Below are positions 22,701 to 34,200 of a stretch of DNA of 64,000 nt, piece after piece. Each line of letters starts with the position of its first letter. Position 1 is the stretch's first letter. The notes under the pieces are model-generated. The model saw only the letters and a program-made list of their open reading frames with translations. It made no database searches and had not been told where the DNA came from. Location: the NCBI GenBank assembly GCA_935421135.1, contig OW285188.1, positions 18,949,233 through 19,013,232 of the forward strand, in the 5' to 3' direction. The stretch comes from Bugulina stolonifera. Its lineage: Eukaryota; Bryozoa; Gymnolaemata; Cheilostomatida; Bugulidae. The translations under genes and the position numbers were made by a program.

Positions 22701-23528
22701 TATTAACAGTGACATTATATTGTACAGAGACAGCGAGTGATTGCACTGTTTTATAGATGCTGCCAGTAACATCTCAGTACACTATGTTGAATACCAACTC
22801 AATGTGGAAATGTGTTAGATTAGCCGATAACATAATATATTGCAGACTGGTTGGTGAAATTAACTGCTATGATATATATATTTAAAACAATAACAAATAG
22901 TTGTGCCAAAATCTATTATAAGAATTAGTTACATCTGCCAGGGCTAATGATTAGCCTTTTGTTATAATATCAGGAATGATGTATGGAATGGTAGAGGAGG
23001 TAGCCAATTAGAGAGAAAGTTTATATACAGGAAACAATGATACAGCCATAACATTCCAAAATAATTATAATGTTATGTTAGGATCCTGGTTAGATACGTT
23101 TTCTTTCATATTACGTTAGTGTAGTACCAGTTTGCACTGTAAATACTTATGAGTCTGTTCAAATAACTTACCAAGTGTATTATACATCTTCAAAATGTCA
23201 ATAAAAACACAATCTATATTCTAGCTATTTTTTCACCAGAATTTAGCAACCTACCACTGAAAACTTGATTAGGTTTACACATACTCGCACATCAATTAGA
23301 CAAATCACACCACAACACCCTCATCACACTTAGTTTTCCCAATGGGAATAAATCAGACTGAAGTTGCAGCGCCTACTACCGTAACGGGTAATTAGTATCT
23401 ACCTGATTATACTCATAGAGTTCTTTCTTCAATCTCTGTCTGATTTCAGATTCTTTAGGGTGGGAGTGAACAGTGTCTCCTTTAATTTTATCATAGCGAT
23501 GCCGAAAGTAGGATATTAGGCTAGACAT
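9687..23528 (-). CDS. LLGL: Lethal giant larvae homologue (LLGL), WD40-repeat polarity protein
   Basis: Twenty-seven exons with continuous phase give about 1118 aa (family about 1020-1060). From the ATG: 23403-23528, 22583-22680, 21533-21614, 20854-20972, 20559-20699, 20119-20194, 19340-19423, 18502-18625, 18244-18295, 17879-18048, 17428-17551, 17175-17286, 16672-16843, 16214-16240, 15276-15454, 14865-15040, 14298-14543, 13933-14082, 13471-13627, 13092-13250, 12631-12857, 12171-12349, 11795-11906, 10623-10705, 10137-10231, 9847-9894, 9687-9725. Family hallmarks: HHGFPTKPSAMAHDP and YGAPEVEF near the N-terminus, LLTGHEDGSVKFW, GHFDPYTDDPRLGVQ, VVAGTAGQV, ISEEQFKV and KWKLTAHEG. LLGL proteins form twin beta-propellers at the basolateral cortex and oppose the Par complex. 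No R-SNARE tail is seen, so this is LLGL rather than tomosyn. Confidence 0.9.
10791..10864. repeat. Short inverted repeat in LLGL intron
   Basis: Fourteen-base perfect arms (10791-10804 and 10851-10864) enclose 46 bases. A second hairpin follows at 10901-10943, with arms of about 20 bases and a four-base loop ending in ggtaag/cttacc. Both look like small foldback remnants. Confidence 0.55.
11175..11354. mobile_element. MITE of the Tc1/mariner-pogo type
   Basis: A 180-bp element is flanked on both sides by TA. Its ends are inverted: left CAGTGAAACTTGCTTAATTC, right (reverse complement) CTGTGGAACTTGCTTAATTC. A TA duplication and a CAGT-type end are typical of mariner/pogo-derived MITEs. There is no coding capacity. 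It sits in the LLGL intron between exons 24 and 23. Confidence 0.65.
14298..14543 (-). other. LLGL: LLGL exon carrying the aPKC-target basic segment
   Basis: This 246-nt exon encodes a Ser/Thr-rich lead followed by KSFKKSLRESFRRLRRRR (about residues 663-680), with further basic residues after it. In LLGL proteins the serines of this segment are phosphorylated by atypical PKC, which releases the protein from the apical cortex. The basic patch binds membrane phosphoinositides. Three serines are kept in the expected S-x3-S-x3-S spacing, so regulation by aPKC is likely conserved in this animal. This last point is inference. Confidence 0.88.
15090..15262. repeat. Minisatellite of five units beside an LLGL splice donor
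   Basis: About five degenerate units of 32-38 bp begin with gactac and contain ggaaagacaac or gagagacaaatc, ending in tataata. The array stops 14 bases from the donor of the exon at 15276-15454. Confidence 0.75.
16391..16437. repeat. Hairpin with 15-bp perfect arms in LLGL intron
   Basis: acagtatccttgcca (16391-16405) is exactly complementary in reverse to 16423-16437, with a 17-base loop. A further repeat of gtgtagccag units lies upstream around 16090-16155. Neither is coding. Confidence 0.7.
18628..18715. repeat. Short tandem repeat next to an LLGL splice acceptor
   Basis: Imperfect units built from acacagcaatgtacatac and acacagtaatatac run for about 90 bp, directly upstream (in gene sense) of the exon at 18502-18625. 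Confidence 0.55.
21463..21530. repeat. Direct duplication ending at an LLGL splice donor
   Basis: A unit of about 32 bp containing gatgttgaagggcatgggca is present twice (21463-21492, 21498-21530). The second copy runs into the splice donor of the exon at 21533-21614. Confidence 0.65.
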
Positions 23529-24906
23529 CTTGCAGTAATTAATCTACTCTGTAAATGTAGAACACCAATCATTTCACGTAGGCCTATAGAATAGGTCTTT
23601 TAAATAATTAAATGTACCCTCTTTAGTAGCATGATTATCAGCCAGGTGATGCAAGAGTTTACTTTCAGTTCGGCAGAATGCAGGTCCCAACAGCCAGAAT
23701 ATAAGGATTATTTGTCTATGGAATCACAATTTGGATGCTGAATTTCAGTTTCACTTTAGTAATCGGCACAAGTAACTTTCTGCTATCAGATGATGAGTCA
23801 GTCATCATTATCAACTAGAACTTAGAAGCTTGCCGAAGCCTACCTAAATGAGCTTAAAATGAAAATGAATGAAACAGGCTTATAAATTAAATAATCAAAT
23901 CGTTCATTGACTGAATAACCTGACAAACTAATAATAATCAGAAGCAATTTTGCATAAAATATTTTGATAGTCAATACGTGCTGACAATGCAATCACAAGC
24001 CAGGAAAAAAAAAGACAATTATGAATAAAAAAGAAAATTCATTAAAAAAAATAAACAGTTCAATCTCATTGGCAATTGCAATAATTATAATATAATTAAT
24101 AATAATAATCATTAACCATCCATCAAAGGCCCATCAGCTTGCCTTATTTGAAGCAGAATCATTACTTAACTTTACCATGCTATTAATTACGAGACCAGAA
24201 TGACTATCATCTCAAATCACTACAACAGATTTAAGAATACTTCAACTCCACTCGTTTTATTAATATAATATTACGTTTACTATTAACTATAGCCTTTTCT
24301 TTACATAGATTTAGTTACCACAACTGAACTCTTGCAGAAGGGAATGATGATATGATTGATAAGAATAGTTATACATACATCTTTGTAATGAAGAAGTTGT
24401 AATGAAGGTCATGCGTGCCTTGTAAGTCGGAATTATAATTAGTTGTAGCAATAAATGCAATTTGAAATTGATTTTAAACTAAAAATAAAACCGACTTGTA
24501 TATCTAAAAAAGAAACGACCTTGATACCTTTTTACCTGTGACCTGAATTTTTTTCACATATTTGACGCGATATAGTTCCGTCAATATAAATGAGATGCCA
24601 AACGTTTAAATTTTTATAGTTAATGCTACAAAGCATTATTTGGTGAATTAATCACAATCATTTACTAAAAATCTACCAACAATTAGAAAAACTAAAATTT
24701 TTTTGCATTCCCATTGATTGTAGCGTTTTTTTCAAAGCAAATGTTACTCCGCTTCTAACAGGAAATAAACTCTAGAGGTACGCATGCGTGACTGAAAATT
24801 CCTTTTAGCTTAGCAACATACAAGCAAAGTTTCATTGGTTCAAGAGACTTTGTAGATTATTCACTTAATTCTCTAGTTTATTTACAGCTACGGTAACTTG
24901 AAGGCA
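23529..24906. promoter_or_regulatory. Shared intergenic region between divergent LLGL and TTC30
   Basis: This 1.38-kb AT-rich interval separates the two start codons, so both promoters must lie in it or in upstream non-coding exons. It contains an AP-1-like TGAGTCA (23794-23800) inside a small palindrome and an ACGCATGCGT palindrome close to TTC30. No coding exon is seen and no clear TATA box is assigned to either gene. Confidence 0.5.
24780..24789. promoter_or_regulatory. ACGCATGCGT palindrome upstream of TTC30
   Basis: A perfect ten-base palindrome lies about 120 bp before the TTC30 start codon in otherwise CpG-poor DNA. It resembles the core of NRF1-type sites (GCGCATGCGC), common in housekeeping promoters. 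Function is inferred from position and resemblance only. Confidence 0.35.
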
Positions 24907-27900
24907 ATGGCAAACATACAGTTGAAAGAAGGAGAAGTCACTGCTACAATATATGGCATGGTAAAAGTTACTAAAGTAAAACTTAATTAGTTGGCTTAGA
25001 TTGGTCACAGGTGACAATTTTAATTTCAATTTGACAAGTAATAAATTAATGATGTTATTTGAATTTTATTGAAGTAGATTTGCCAAGTTGAATTTTGATT
25101 TTGTTAGACATATCTTTCACTCAATGAAAAGTAAGCTGTTATGTATATTTTATACATTGTACTTACACTAAATTCCATTGTCAGTACCAGTAGTTTAGTT
25201 ACTACTATAACTAACTATTACAATTATTATTGCAATATTATATTAACATGCTAGATAAATTTGAGTTAGAGACCAATCATAATAAAGTGTTTTATATGCA
25301 ATTTAAAGAGCTCATTGAAAACACACAAATTATTTTTCATATTAATCTAAAAGTAATCTACTCGATGTAAATAATTGTGGTACATCTAATACCATCTGAC
25401 ATGTTAAATTCCATATTGTACTTTAAGTTTATGATATTTGTTCTGCCTTTTTTTATAGATCAAGGATCAACGCTATCATGAAGCAGTGCCAATTTTGAAC
25501 CTACAACTTCAATCATACCCATCTGCAAGTATTTTACAATAATCATTCTTAAATATATAGTGTAAGCCTGGTTTGAGAGTTTCTTTGCATTTCTTTGCAA
25601 TAAACTATTGCAAGTAGTTTAATACTTCTTGTTCTAAACAGCTATACAATCAGGTGGAGCATCATATACAACTGTACATACACATGTAGATTCCTCAGCA
25701 AGTTGAAATATTAGAGAGTTAGTAGAATCGAATAAACACATTGATTTGAAATTCTGAGTGCTACTCATGATTTAATTATTGTTTTTGTTTTATAGTCTCG
25801 TGCTGCCTTGTCACTCCTTGGCTACTGCCTTTATCAAATGCAGGATTTCATTAGTGCTGCTGATTGCTATGAACAGCTTACTGTGTTGCACCCTGAAGTT
25901 GAAGAGTACAGGTAAGTAAACAGCTTCTTGATGTGTATATGCGGAGCATGTTAGTCTACTGCAACAGAGAGCATGGCAGCAACAAGTACGTTGTGTCTCA
26001 TAAGAAGATCCCATCTTGTCTCCGTTTTACTTTGTTACTAAATCTTCTAGGTTATACTATGCTCAGTCGCTAAACAAAGCATGTCTGTATGAAGAGGCTA
26101 TGAAGGTGTCCTGTCAGATTGATGCCCAGCAGTACGCTGTAAGGGTGAGTAATGCTGAAATATTGTACATTAGTAGTAACTCGGATATCGTTCAACACCT
26201 GTCAAATTTATTTAAACGTTTCAAGTTTAAAAATTAAATTAAAAGTGTTTTTTGTCAATAAAAGTCAGACCACTCTGTTATTCCTATATCAAAGACTTTT
26301 AGGTTTATATTAAAGTTGTGATTTGTTATGCTGCGTGCTATGACTGGTATTGTGTTGTCTAGATAAACAAGCTGCAAGCTGCTATTAAATATGGTGCTGA
26401 TGATCTGCCTGGGGCTAAAAACCTTGTTGAGAACTGTCCATCTGACGATCCAGACACAGAGGTCAACCTGGGCTGTCTGCTTTTCAAGGTAACTATGCTG
26501 ATTGTCGACATGTACACTAATTCCCTTTTTCTATACTACAAGAATGCAAATGATACTGTCTATATGTATTTGGAAGAAGGTGTATGAACTATAATTTGCC
26601 TCGTGCATGGCACCATCTAGCAGTAACAATGTTTATAATGGTCAGATAGCACTGAAGTAGATGATGTGATAACTCCTCTAACTCCTCACATCCAAAGAGT
26701 AGTTTCTAATGTGCGAATGTGATGGCTTTCCGTCCGTATTCTTAAATTTGACGAAGTGAGGGTACTTAACGCCCCCCCCTCACTGATACTTGCTGAATTG
26801 ATATCTAGTACATAGCATACTAGCGCTGAACATGTTCTGTAGGAGGGGAGACACGAGGAAGCCTGCACCAAGTTCACTGCTGCCATGCAGGTTACTGGCT
26901 ACAAACCAGACCTTGCATACAACATTGCCCTGTGCTACTACATGATGAAGCAGTACTCTCCAGCCCTACGGTATATTGCTAATGTAATAGAAGGTGGTAT
27001 CAAGGAACACCCTGAGCTAAGTGTTGGCATGACAACGGAAGGCCTGGATGTACGCAGTGTTGGAAATACCCTCACGCTACACGAGACAGCTCTCATTGAG
27101 GCATTCAACCTAAAGGCTGCTATCGAATACCAATTGAAGAACTGTAAGTAAATCATACATGTGTTTTGATACTGTCAGCTGGTCCAAAAACATGTGTTTA
27201 GCATGTTCGTGAGAGAAGCCTTCAAAAACTAATTCGAAGCCCATGTTGTGATGTAATTGGAGAGTTGTCCTATCTCTATTGTTGTACCAGTCATCTTTCT
27301 TTCCATATGTGTATTTTCATTTACATTATTACCATCTGTAGTTGTCTGCAGCTGTCTATTTGTTTCACCTTTTTTGAGTTGCTTTCTTTTATCTCTCATC
27401 CAAGCTACTACTATTACAATGATTTCTTCTAGTAATGAAAGTGTATTTGTTGTGTAGTTGACTCAGCTAAGGAAGCTCTCACTGACATGCCTCCACGGTC
27501 AGAGGAGGAGCTGGACGTGGTCACTCTCCATAATGTAGCGTTGATGAACATGGACTCAGGACCAACTGCTGGCTTTGAAAAACTTCAATTTCTCCTTCAA
27601 CAAAATCCCTTCCCACAGGAAACTTTTGGCAATCTACTTCTGCTCTACCTCAAATATGAGGTGGGTATATTTTCCCTTGTTTAGTTATTTCAAGCTACAG
27701 GTGTGTGGTGTTGTGTTGAGTAGAGACTTTGTATTTATGAATACTTTCTAATAAAATATGCCTTCATTAAGTTATAATGTGTTCATAGAGCACTATATAC
27801 ATGTATATATTATACTGTAACTATTTCCAGAGATATACCATACTTACATGTACTTATATGTATCTTACTCCTTGTTTGTGCTGCATATTACAATGGACTA

Positions 27901-30900
27901 TATTCTGACTTTAGTACTTTGACCTGGCAGCTGATGTTTTGGCGGAGAATGCGCACCTTACATACAAGTACCTAACCCCTGTAAGTACACCTGTCTAACA
28001 CCATACACACAAGTACCTAACCCCTGTAAATACACCTGTATAACACCTTACATACAAGTACCTAACCCCTGTAAGTTCACCTTACATACAAGTATCTAAA
28101 TTATAAATTATATTTTTTGTAAATTTCAGATCATTTTGTTTTTACATTCTTTATAAAAAATATTGATTTTTAAGGTGTTGGAACTTAAATATTTCTACAT
28201 GTACACATATTTTAGCTGTGTATATTCTACCTTTGAATAACCATGGTGTATATACTAGCAATAGTAATCATGTACTTAAATCATATGTTTGCAATTATTT
28301 TAGTACCTGTACGACTTCATAGAGGCTGTCATAACACGGCAGACATCTCCAGAAGAGGCTTATCGCAAGCTTGATGAAATGGCCTCCAAGCAGACGGAGG
28401 CGTTACGTAAACTCACTAAGCATGTCCAGGAGTGCCGCATGAACCGTGATGATGAGGCTGTGAAGAGATCGGTGAATGAGTATGATGATGCTCTAGAAAA
28501 GTAAATGTTGTTTAGTAAATTATATGACCTTGACCTCTCTCTTCTTTAGTGTCTAGTGTAATCGTGGCAGTGAGTTGGTAGAGCTATAAGCCATTTTGTG
28601 ATTCGTTGTTTATTGTGCATGTGCAATGCAGTATATTACTTGGTGCTTTTGACATTGAGATGTTTGTGAAATGCAGCAATATTTGCCAGCATGTTAGCCT
28701 TGTGTAAGCTTTGTGTGAACTGTGTGTTCAATGTAAAATACTATTTTGGGACATCTTGTTCATCAGTTCAGATGAGTATGCACTGTCTCAATGGCTTGAA
28801 TAGTAGAGTGGTATGTGTGTAGATTCCTATTTTTAATATAAATGGTTTTTGGTGGTAGGTATATGCTGTCCATTACACTGAGCACATTATTGCAGGTTAG
28901 CAGTTGATTTTATAGAGATTTGACACACATTTTGGAGTTGTCATTTCTTGAATTACCTAATATCAGGAAGGGATAACTCCAGATTTCTGTAAAGTGACCA
29001 TATCATTTCAGTATGATGTGACGTGTTGGATAGCAATGTGATATTATTCTTTCATATCTACTGTAGGTACATCCCCGTGCTAATGCAGCAAGCCAAGATC
29101 TACTGGGACTTAGAGAACTACGTTCAAGTTGAGAAACTGTTCAGGAAGTCCGTTGAGTTCTGCAATGAGCATGATGTTTGGAAACTAAACGTAGCCCACG
29201 TTCTCTTCATGCAAGACGGCAAGTGGAAGGAGGCTACTGGCTTCTATGAGCCTATCGTGCGGAAACATTACGACAATGTACGTGTTCAAATAACTTATAT
29301 ACGTGTATATACAATTTCAATCCTAGCAGTGGACATAGTAATATTGAGAATTCCTAGCCGGGATAGAAGGTTCAAGAATATGATGCATACCTTTGTAAAT
29401 CCTGCTGTGGTAGTTGGTTAGTTATTGGATAACATGCCGTCTTTGCTTTCAGCTGTAAAATTATTTTGGTAAAACGTGGATTGGCCATACTTTTTATATG
29501 AGATATTTTTTGTTTCAAGGAGTGTTATCTGAGCAGTCAGGGACTCAATACCACATTTGTGAAAATAGCCCATCCCGACTGGAGTTTGAACCCGAAGCCT
29601 CTAGGACACTTAATAACCTGACACAGCTAGGCGATTGGGTGCTGTAGAGGCTTCAGTGAAAGTTTTAAAATGTTGAAAAGTGTTTTAATTTGATGCAGTT
29701 ATAGTAAATTAATTTTGATGTTGTGAATATTTATTATTTCAGATTCTGAGTGTGAGTGCCATAGTACTGGCTAACCTGTGCGTCTCTTACATCATGACTA
29801 GCGCTAATGAAGAGGCAGAAGAGCTGATGAGAAAGATAGAGAAGGAAGAGGAACAGCTGGCGTATGAGGACCCAGATAAGAAGGTCTACCACCTTTGCAT
29901 TGTCAACCTGGTTATCGGGTAAATACTACTTTGATTATGACTAGTTCTGTACTTTTCCAATGTATTGAAACCATGTACATGTATTATCTTTATACTCTTC
30001 AGGGTCCAGGTTGCCTATAAGTAATATTTGTTATGACTATTAGTCATGACTCATGAGCTGCTGCAATTTTTCAACTCTATTTTAAAGGCAAGACAACTCC
30101 AAATTTATATTGGTTTTACCAGATGTGAATACTTTTATCAGTCTTTTTGCTTAAGGGTGTTTATAAAGTTGAACTCGTTCATTAAGAATAATAGTTTAAA
30201 ATACTTATTGGTTTCTAATAGGTTTACTAACTTGTAGAATAAATTGTGAATTGTTCGCTTTCAGGACACTGTACTGTGCCAAGGGTAACTATGAGTTTGG
30301 AATATCCAGAGTTATTAAGAGTCTAGAGCCGTACCAGAGGAAGCTGGGACCAGATACGTGGTATTACGCTAAGAGGTGCTTCCTCTCTCTTATAGAGAAC
30401 ATGGCTAAGCACATGATCATGATCAGAGATCAAGTTCTGATAGAGTGCATCTCTTTCCTTGACTGCTGTGAAAGTAAGCTACTGCTCATGTTTTCTTATA
30501 GATGTGGAATATCAACTGACTCTATTAGTTAGTAAACTGTAATATTTTTAGTATGTCAATTGACCGACTGTAATATTTTTAGAAAGTATATGTGTACATG
30601 TATGAAAGTATAATCTGAAATATTCTGTAGCAAGTTTTGGTGTATCTCTGGCTGTAGTTGAGGGGGTATGCTACCATAGACTGGGGTTCAGTGGGCTCCC
30701 TAGATGAGAACTGGGCAATGCCATTAATATTGGTCTAGGAAATTTCTGCTCAGGGGAAGCAACTGCCCACCTTTACATCCCGTACAGTAACAGTACACAA
30801 AGCTATATTATATAATAATCTTACATTGTGATCGGTCAAAGCTAGATGTTTCTTGTGAGCTACAAACTCTGTGATTACAATCTCTAGTAATATAATTGCA

Positions 30901-31106
30901 CAACTATTTCATTTCATTGCAATTACAGGCAACCTTTAAAATTAGTATGCTATGATAACTTTTCTGTTTGTTTATTTACTCCAGTGTATGGTAAAGACGT
31001 GAAGACCGTCACAGATCAGCCCCTAGACGAGCCTCTCCATGCTGGACGTAACACAGTCACTTATGAAGCAAGACACCTCAAAGCTCTCTTTCTCAAACTC
31101 TATTGA
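24907..31106 (+). CDS. TTC30: Tetratricopeptide protein TTC30 / IFT70, intraflagellar transport complex B
   Basis: Thirteen exons with continuous phase give 646 aa (human TTC30A about 665): 24907-24960, 25459-25524, 25796-25911, 26051-26144, 26363-26488, 26843-27143, 27458-27660, 27915-27980, 28304-28500, 29067-29277, 29743-29918, 30265-30473, 30985-31106. Conserved blocks include SLLGYCLYQMQDFISAADCY, GMTTEGLDVRSVGNTL, TLHNVALMNMDSGP, KLQFLLQQNPFPQETFGNLL, DDEAVKRSVNEYDDALEKY, HDVWKLNVAHVLFMQ, EEAEELMRKIEKEEEQL and DTWYYAKRCFLSLIENM. The protein is an all-helical TPR solenoid that wraps IFT52/IFT88 in IFT-B and is needed for cilium assembly and tubulin modification. The ATG follows an in-frame-free leader and begins MANIQLKEGEVTATIYGM. 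Exon 2 ends at a GC rather than GT donor. The gene looks intact. Confidence 0.94.
27957..28100 (+). repeat. Tandem copies of a TTC30 exon end plus splice donor
   Basis: A 45-bp unit consisting of the last ~24 bases of exon 8 (tacaagtacctaacccct), its donor and some intron is repeated. Potential donors fall at 27981, 28026 and 28071 (gtaagt, gtaaat, gtaagt), and a decayed fourth copy follows. Use of the second or third donor reads into an in-frame TAA after five codons. Confidence 0.85.
29521..29660. mobile_element. Second copy of the hairpin tRNA-derived SINE
   Basis: In a TTC30 intron this stretch repeats gagcagtcagggact, gtttgaaccc (inverted B box), gcctcta and then the inverted half ctaggcgattgggtgctgta. 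It matches 6873-7140 in order and orientation but is shorter and more decayed. Confidence 0.6.
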
Positions 31107-31386
31107 GCGTCCACGTCTTATTTGGCTAAAATTAAGCTAGAGTCTGTATGCTGTTTTTTCAATGCTAGAGAAATTTAGGCCAATATAGTTACTATCTTAT
31201 GTGAGATAATGACATGTTTGGTATGACTTGGTATATTGGTAATTTATGTTCTGGCGGTGGTTTTGTTGGCTTCATACCAATACCACAATATCATGATTAT
31301 AGTGTGCAAAATAGTCTAATAATATTAAAATATAAATATACAAAAGTGAACGTTATTTGTCATCTACTAAACTAGCTCAATCTCAA

Positions 31387-31392
31387 AATAAA
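31387..31392 (+). terminator. Candidate polyadenylation signal for TTC30
   Basis: AATAAA lies 280 bases after the TTC30 stop in AT-rich sequence. It is the first canonical signal I noticed in that direction; usage is unproven. Confidence 0.35.
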
Positions 31393-33419
31393 AAACTGGT
31401 AGCACAGTACAGCTCCTGGTTTTACTTCTAACTGACAGCTTGTAAACTGCACTGTGTACGAGATTGTGGTTAGTCAGGCTAGAAGTTGTGTTCTCTCCAC
31501 GGAGATAACGACGCCGATATTAAACCATTAAAGTAGTACAAGATTCAAAATATAGGTATTTTAGTTAGTAAGTTCATATTTTGGGCTTCAAAATGATATG
31601 CAACTTGACTTGGTTGAACATGTACAAATGGCTGTATTTGAACCCCAAAAAGCGTTGAAATATAGTGATTTTGTAAAAGCTCAGGAAATTTTGCCAGGAA
31701 TTTCCAACTATTCATTGATGTCACTTGTCTGTTCAGTATGAAAGAGCATCCACATAGTTGAACAAAGAAACAAAGACAACCAATGAGAGAGTGTTAGTTA
31801 TAAATAGGTCAATTGTTACCATTGTTACTGTGGGAGTAATGATGTTTACAATTATAGTTTAGTTTATTGTACTAGTGCACATGACTAGTTGACCTATTAA
31901 AACCAATTGTAAGCAAGCCCATGTTCATTGACAAATTTCAGCAAATCATCGGGACAAAAGTAGAATCCCCTTTACACATCAGTAGTTGAAGAATTAAGCT
32001 ATGTACATGATGCATGAATACTAAATATAGACCGGTGATTCATAGCAATTTGCATTAGAACAATCAGTGTTTGCGCTGCTCATAGAACTAGTAGTCAACG
32101 TGCCGCTTGATCGCACTAGTGATAACCTGAACAAGTGACGTCACTTATTCACCTATTGTTGAATAGCTGAGCATTTTTGGCAATATATAAACTTTACAGT
32201 CTGATTACACTGAAGTAAATAAAGTAAATATAGTCAATTTGCATATCATCTTGAAGCTAAAAGTGTTACCTAACTGACTAGAATGGTCAAAACCTCAAAA
32301 ATTGAATACTTTAAGTAAAAGTATTTAGTACGTGCACAAACCGTCAGAGCCGTCGATTACAACACATCACCAAAGATCTTTGACATCACCAAAGAGAGTG
32401 ACATCACTATGGAATAATGAGGTATATTTACACATCAATTTTGACTTTCAGACTCGTTAACAGACTTTCTAGGTCAGCTTTTCACACAGCGTGTCAAGTA
32501 CATCACATTGTATCAGCTTCCTTTCTAACTCCACGAAATGTAGATGCTTTTATGAAAACTGTGATATTAATGTTATGATTATATTCGTGAATCATTGCTC
32601 ATAGTTTGCGGCGGAGTAAATGTCTGAGTTTTTCAGCTTAGGAAAGTAGACTGTGTCACATTGGTAGGTAGAACACTAGGCCTAAACAAAACATCAATTA
32701 GACGAATAGAATGGAAAAATAATCGGATTTCAGTTCAATAGAGCTATTACTATAGTTAATACTATAGCCTACATAATACTATAAATTATTAAGATCAACG
32801 TCATATTGATATTCACTCGGATATTGAATTGAATTTGTTGCATTTACATTTATTGGGGTTTTCTAAAAGTTTACAGATAACATCTGTTAAAAGTAACTTG
32901 AATAAAACCTGTTGGTCACACATATAAATATATATTATAATTATTATAATTAATATATTTATATTGTATTATAATAATACAACTGAACTTATAGGAGAGA
33001 ACAAATAAATTATTAAAGAAGATATTTATATTAGCATAAGCATTGAGTATTTGTTTTGGTAAATTGTAGCTGGATGACTCTGACTGTTACTGTAAGAACA
33101 AACTTCAAAGCAAAATTAATTATTAAAGTTTTACTGGTAGAGTGTAAATTTTACTACTAATTTTTGTTTTATTTATGTTCATTGTTCAATTCATAACGTC
33201 TTCTTAACAAAAACATGAAGAGTTCAATATAGGCGTACTTCAGAATAATGGAGTGTAAAATAACCTTAATGAAGTCTTCGTGATCATTTTGATAGCTATA
33301 CCTTGAGTTAAGAGTCATATTTTTATTGACTGTAAAATGTTGCGTGAATTAACCCAAGTGAGAACCCGAGTGAGAGTCATCAAACCCTAAAGTAGTATTT
33401 TTGATTAAATTTAATACAC
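31393..33419. other. Intergenic AT-rich region with a CRE palindrome
   Basis: No exon is recognised. A perfect AGTGACGTCACT (CRE/ATF core) lies at 32134-32145. Three tgacatcac-type elements lie nearby (about 32380-32406), two followed by caaag. AT palindromes occur at about 32920-32985. Confidence 0.45.
32134..32145. promoter_or_regulatory. CRE-like palindrome AGTGACGTCACT
   Basis: The full TGACGTCA core with symmetric flanks is a consensus CREB/ATF site. It lies about 1.3 kb upstream of the next TATA-containing start region, so it could be a distal element of that gene. That link is inference. Confidence 0.35.
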
Positions 33420-33420
33420 T

Positions 33421-33475
33421 TATAAATACCAGCTCTCATCGTTGGTTTAGATTAGCTGTACACAACACAATGGAG
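33421..33475 (+). promoter_or_regulatory. TATA-type promoter and short first exon
   Basis: TATAAATA at 33421-33428 is followed about 40 bases later by ATGGAG and a strong donor (gtaagg) at 33476. A matching acceptor at 35768-35769 leads to the exon holding the main ATG of the downstream gene. The spliced product would carry an 18-codon upstream frame whose stop overlaps the main start. Confidence 0.35.
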
Positions 33476-33969
33476 GTAAGGGAACATAGATAAATTACTG
33501 CGATTGTCATTCACCCGGTAGGTGTATCTGGAGGCTTTGTATCATCAGTATTGTATTAAATTATATTTTATCCAATTGTAATTTAAATATACCTTGGTAA
33601 TTAATTTAATTTCATTAAGTTAAAATTTTAGAAATTAAATTTGATGAAGCTTAGTGTAAGCTTCACATTATAAATACTTGACTAGTCGATTAGTAGATGT
33701 TGTCAAAGTTCCTTTTCACTGATACTGTTAGGCATAACTATGATTAGCCTAGTTATAGGCCTAGTTGACTATGGGTTACTTGCTTGCACTACGAAGAAAC
33801 ATCTGAAAGATGTTGGCAGGGCAGACCATTGGGAATGAGTAAACATTGCAGGAGTAGCCTATATGGGACCAGAATACAGTAATGCAGCAACAGCAAGAAG
33901 TCAAAAATTAAGCATACAAATCACTATAAGTGATTTACTTTATGGCGAAGAGTTATATTGACATTGTTT

Positions 33970-34200
33970 AGGTCATAACTCACCGGCTTATACTTCCCAG
34001 CAACTTGCACTGCCTGATGACTTCATCTGAGGCACAGGAGCAATTGTGGATGGACGCTCTTTCTAGCACCACCGTGACCGGAATTCGAACCTGGAACCTT
34101 CAGCATGAAAGTCTCGTCGCACTGAAAACCTTTCATCTATTGATGACTGTACTGATCGATGAGAACACTCACCCAACAGTGCACGTCATCACAAAAGTTT
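33970..34200 (-). repeat. tRNA-related SINE-like sequence
   Basis: On the minus strand the stretch contains ggttccaggttcgaattccg, close to a pol III B box within a T-arm-like stem, and preceding bases resembling an anticodon arm. It is embedded in otherwise non-coding DNA. It differs from the hairpin SINE family elsewhere in the window. Confidence 0.45.

Noticed and set aside
24793..24906. RFX X-box upstream of TTC30
   Set aside because: Only half-site-like words (agcaac, ggtaac) were found; no full paired X-box could be built, although cilium genes often have one.
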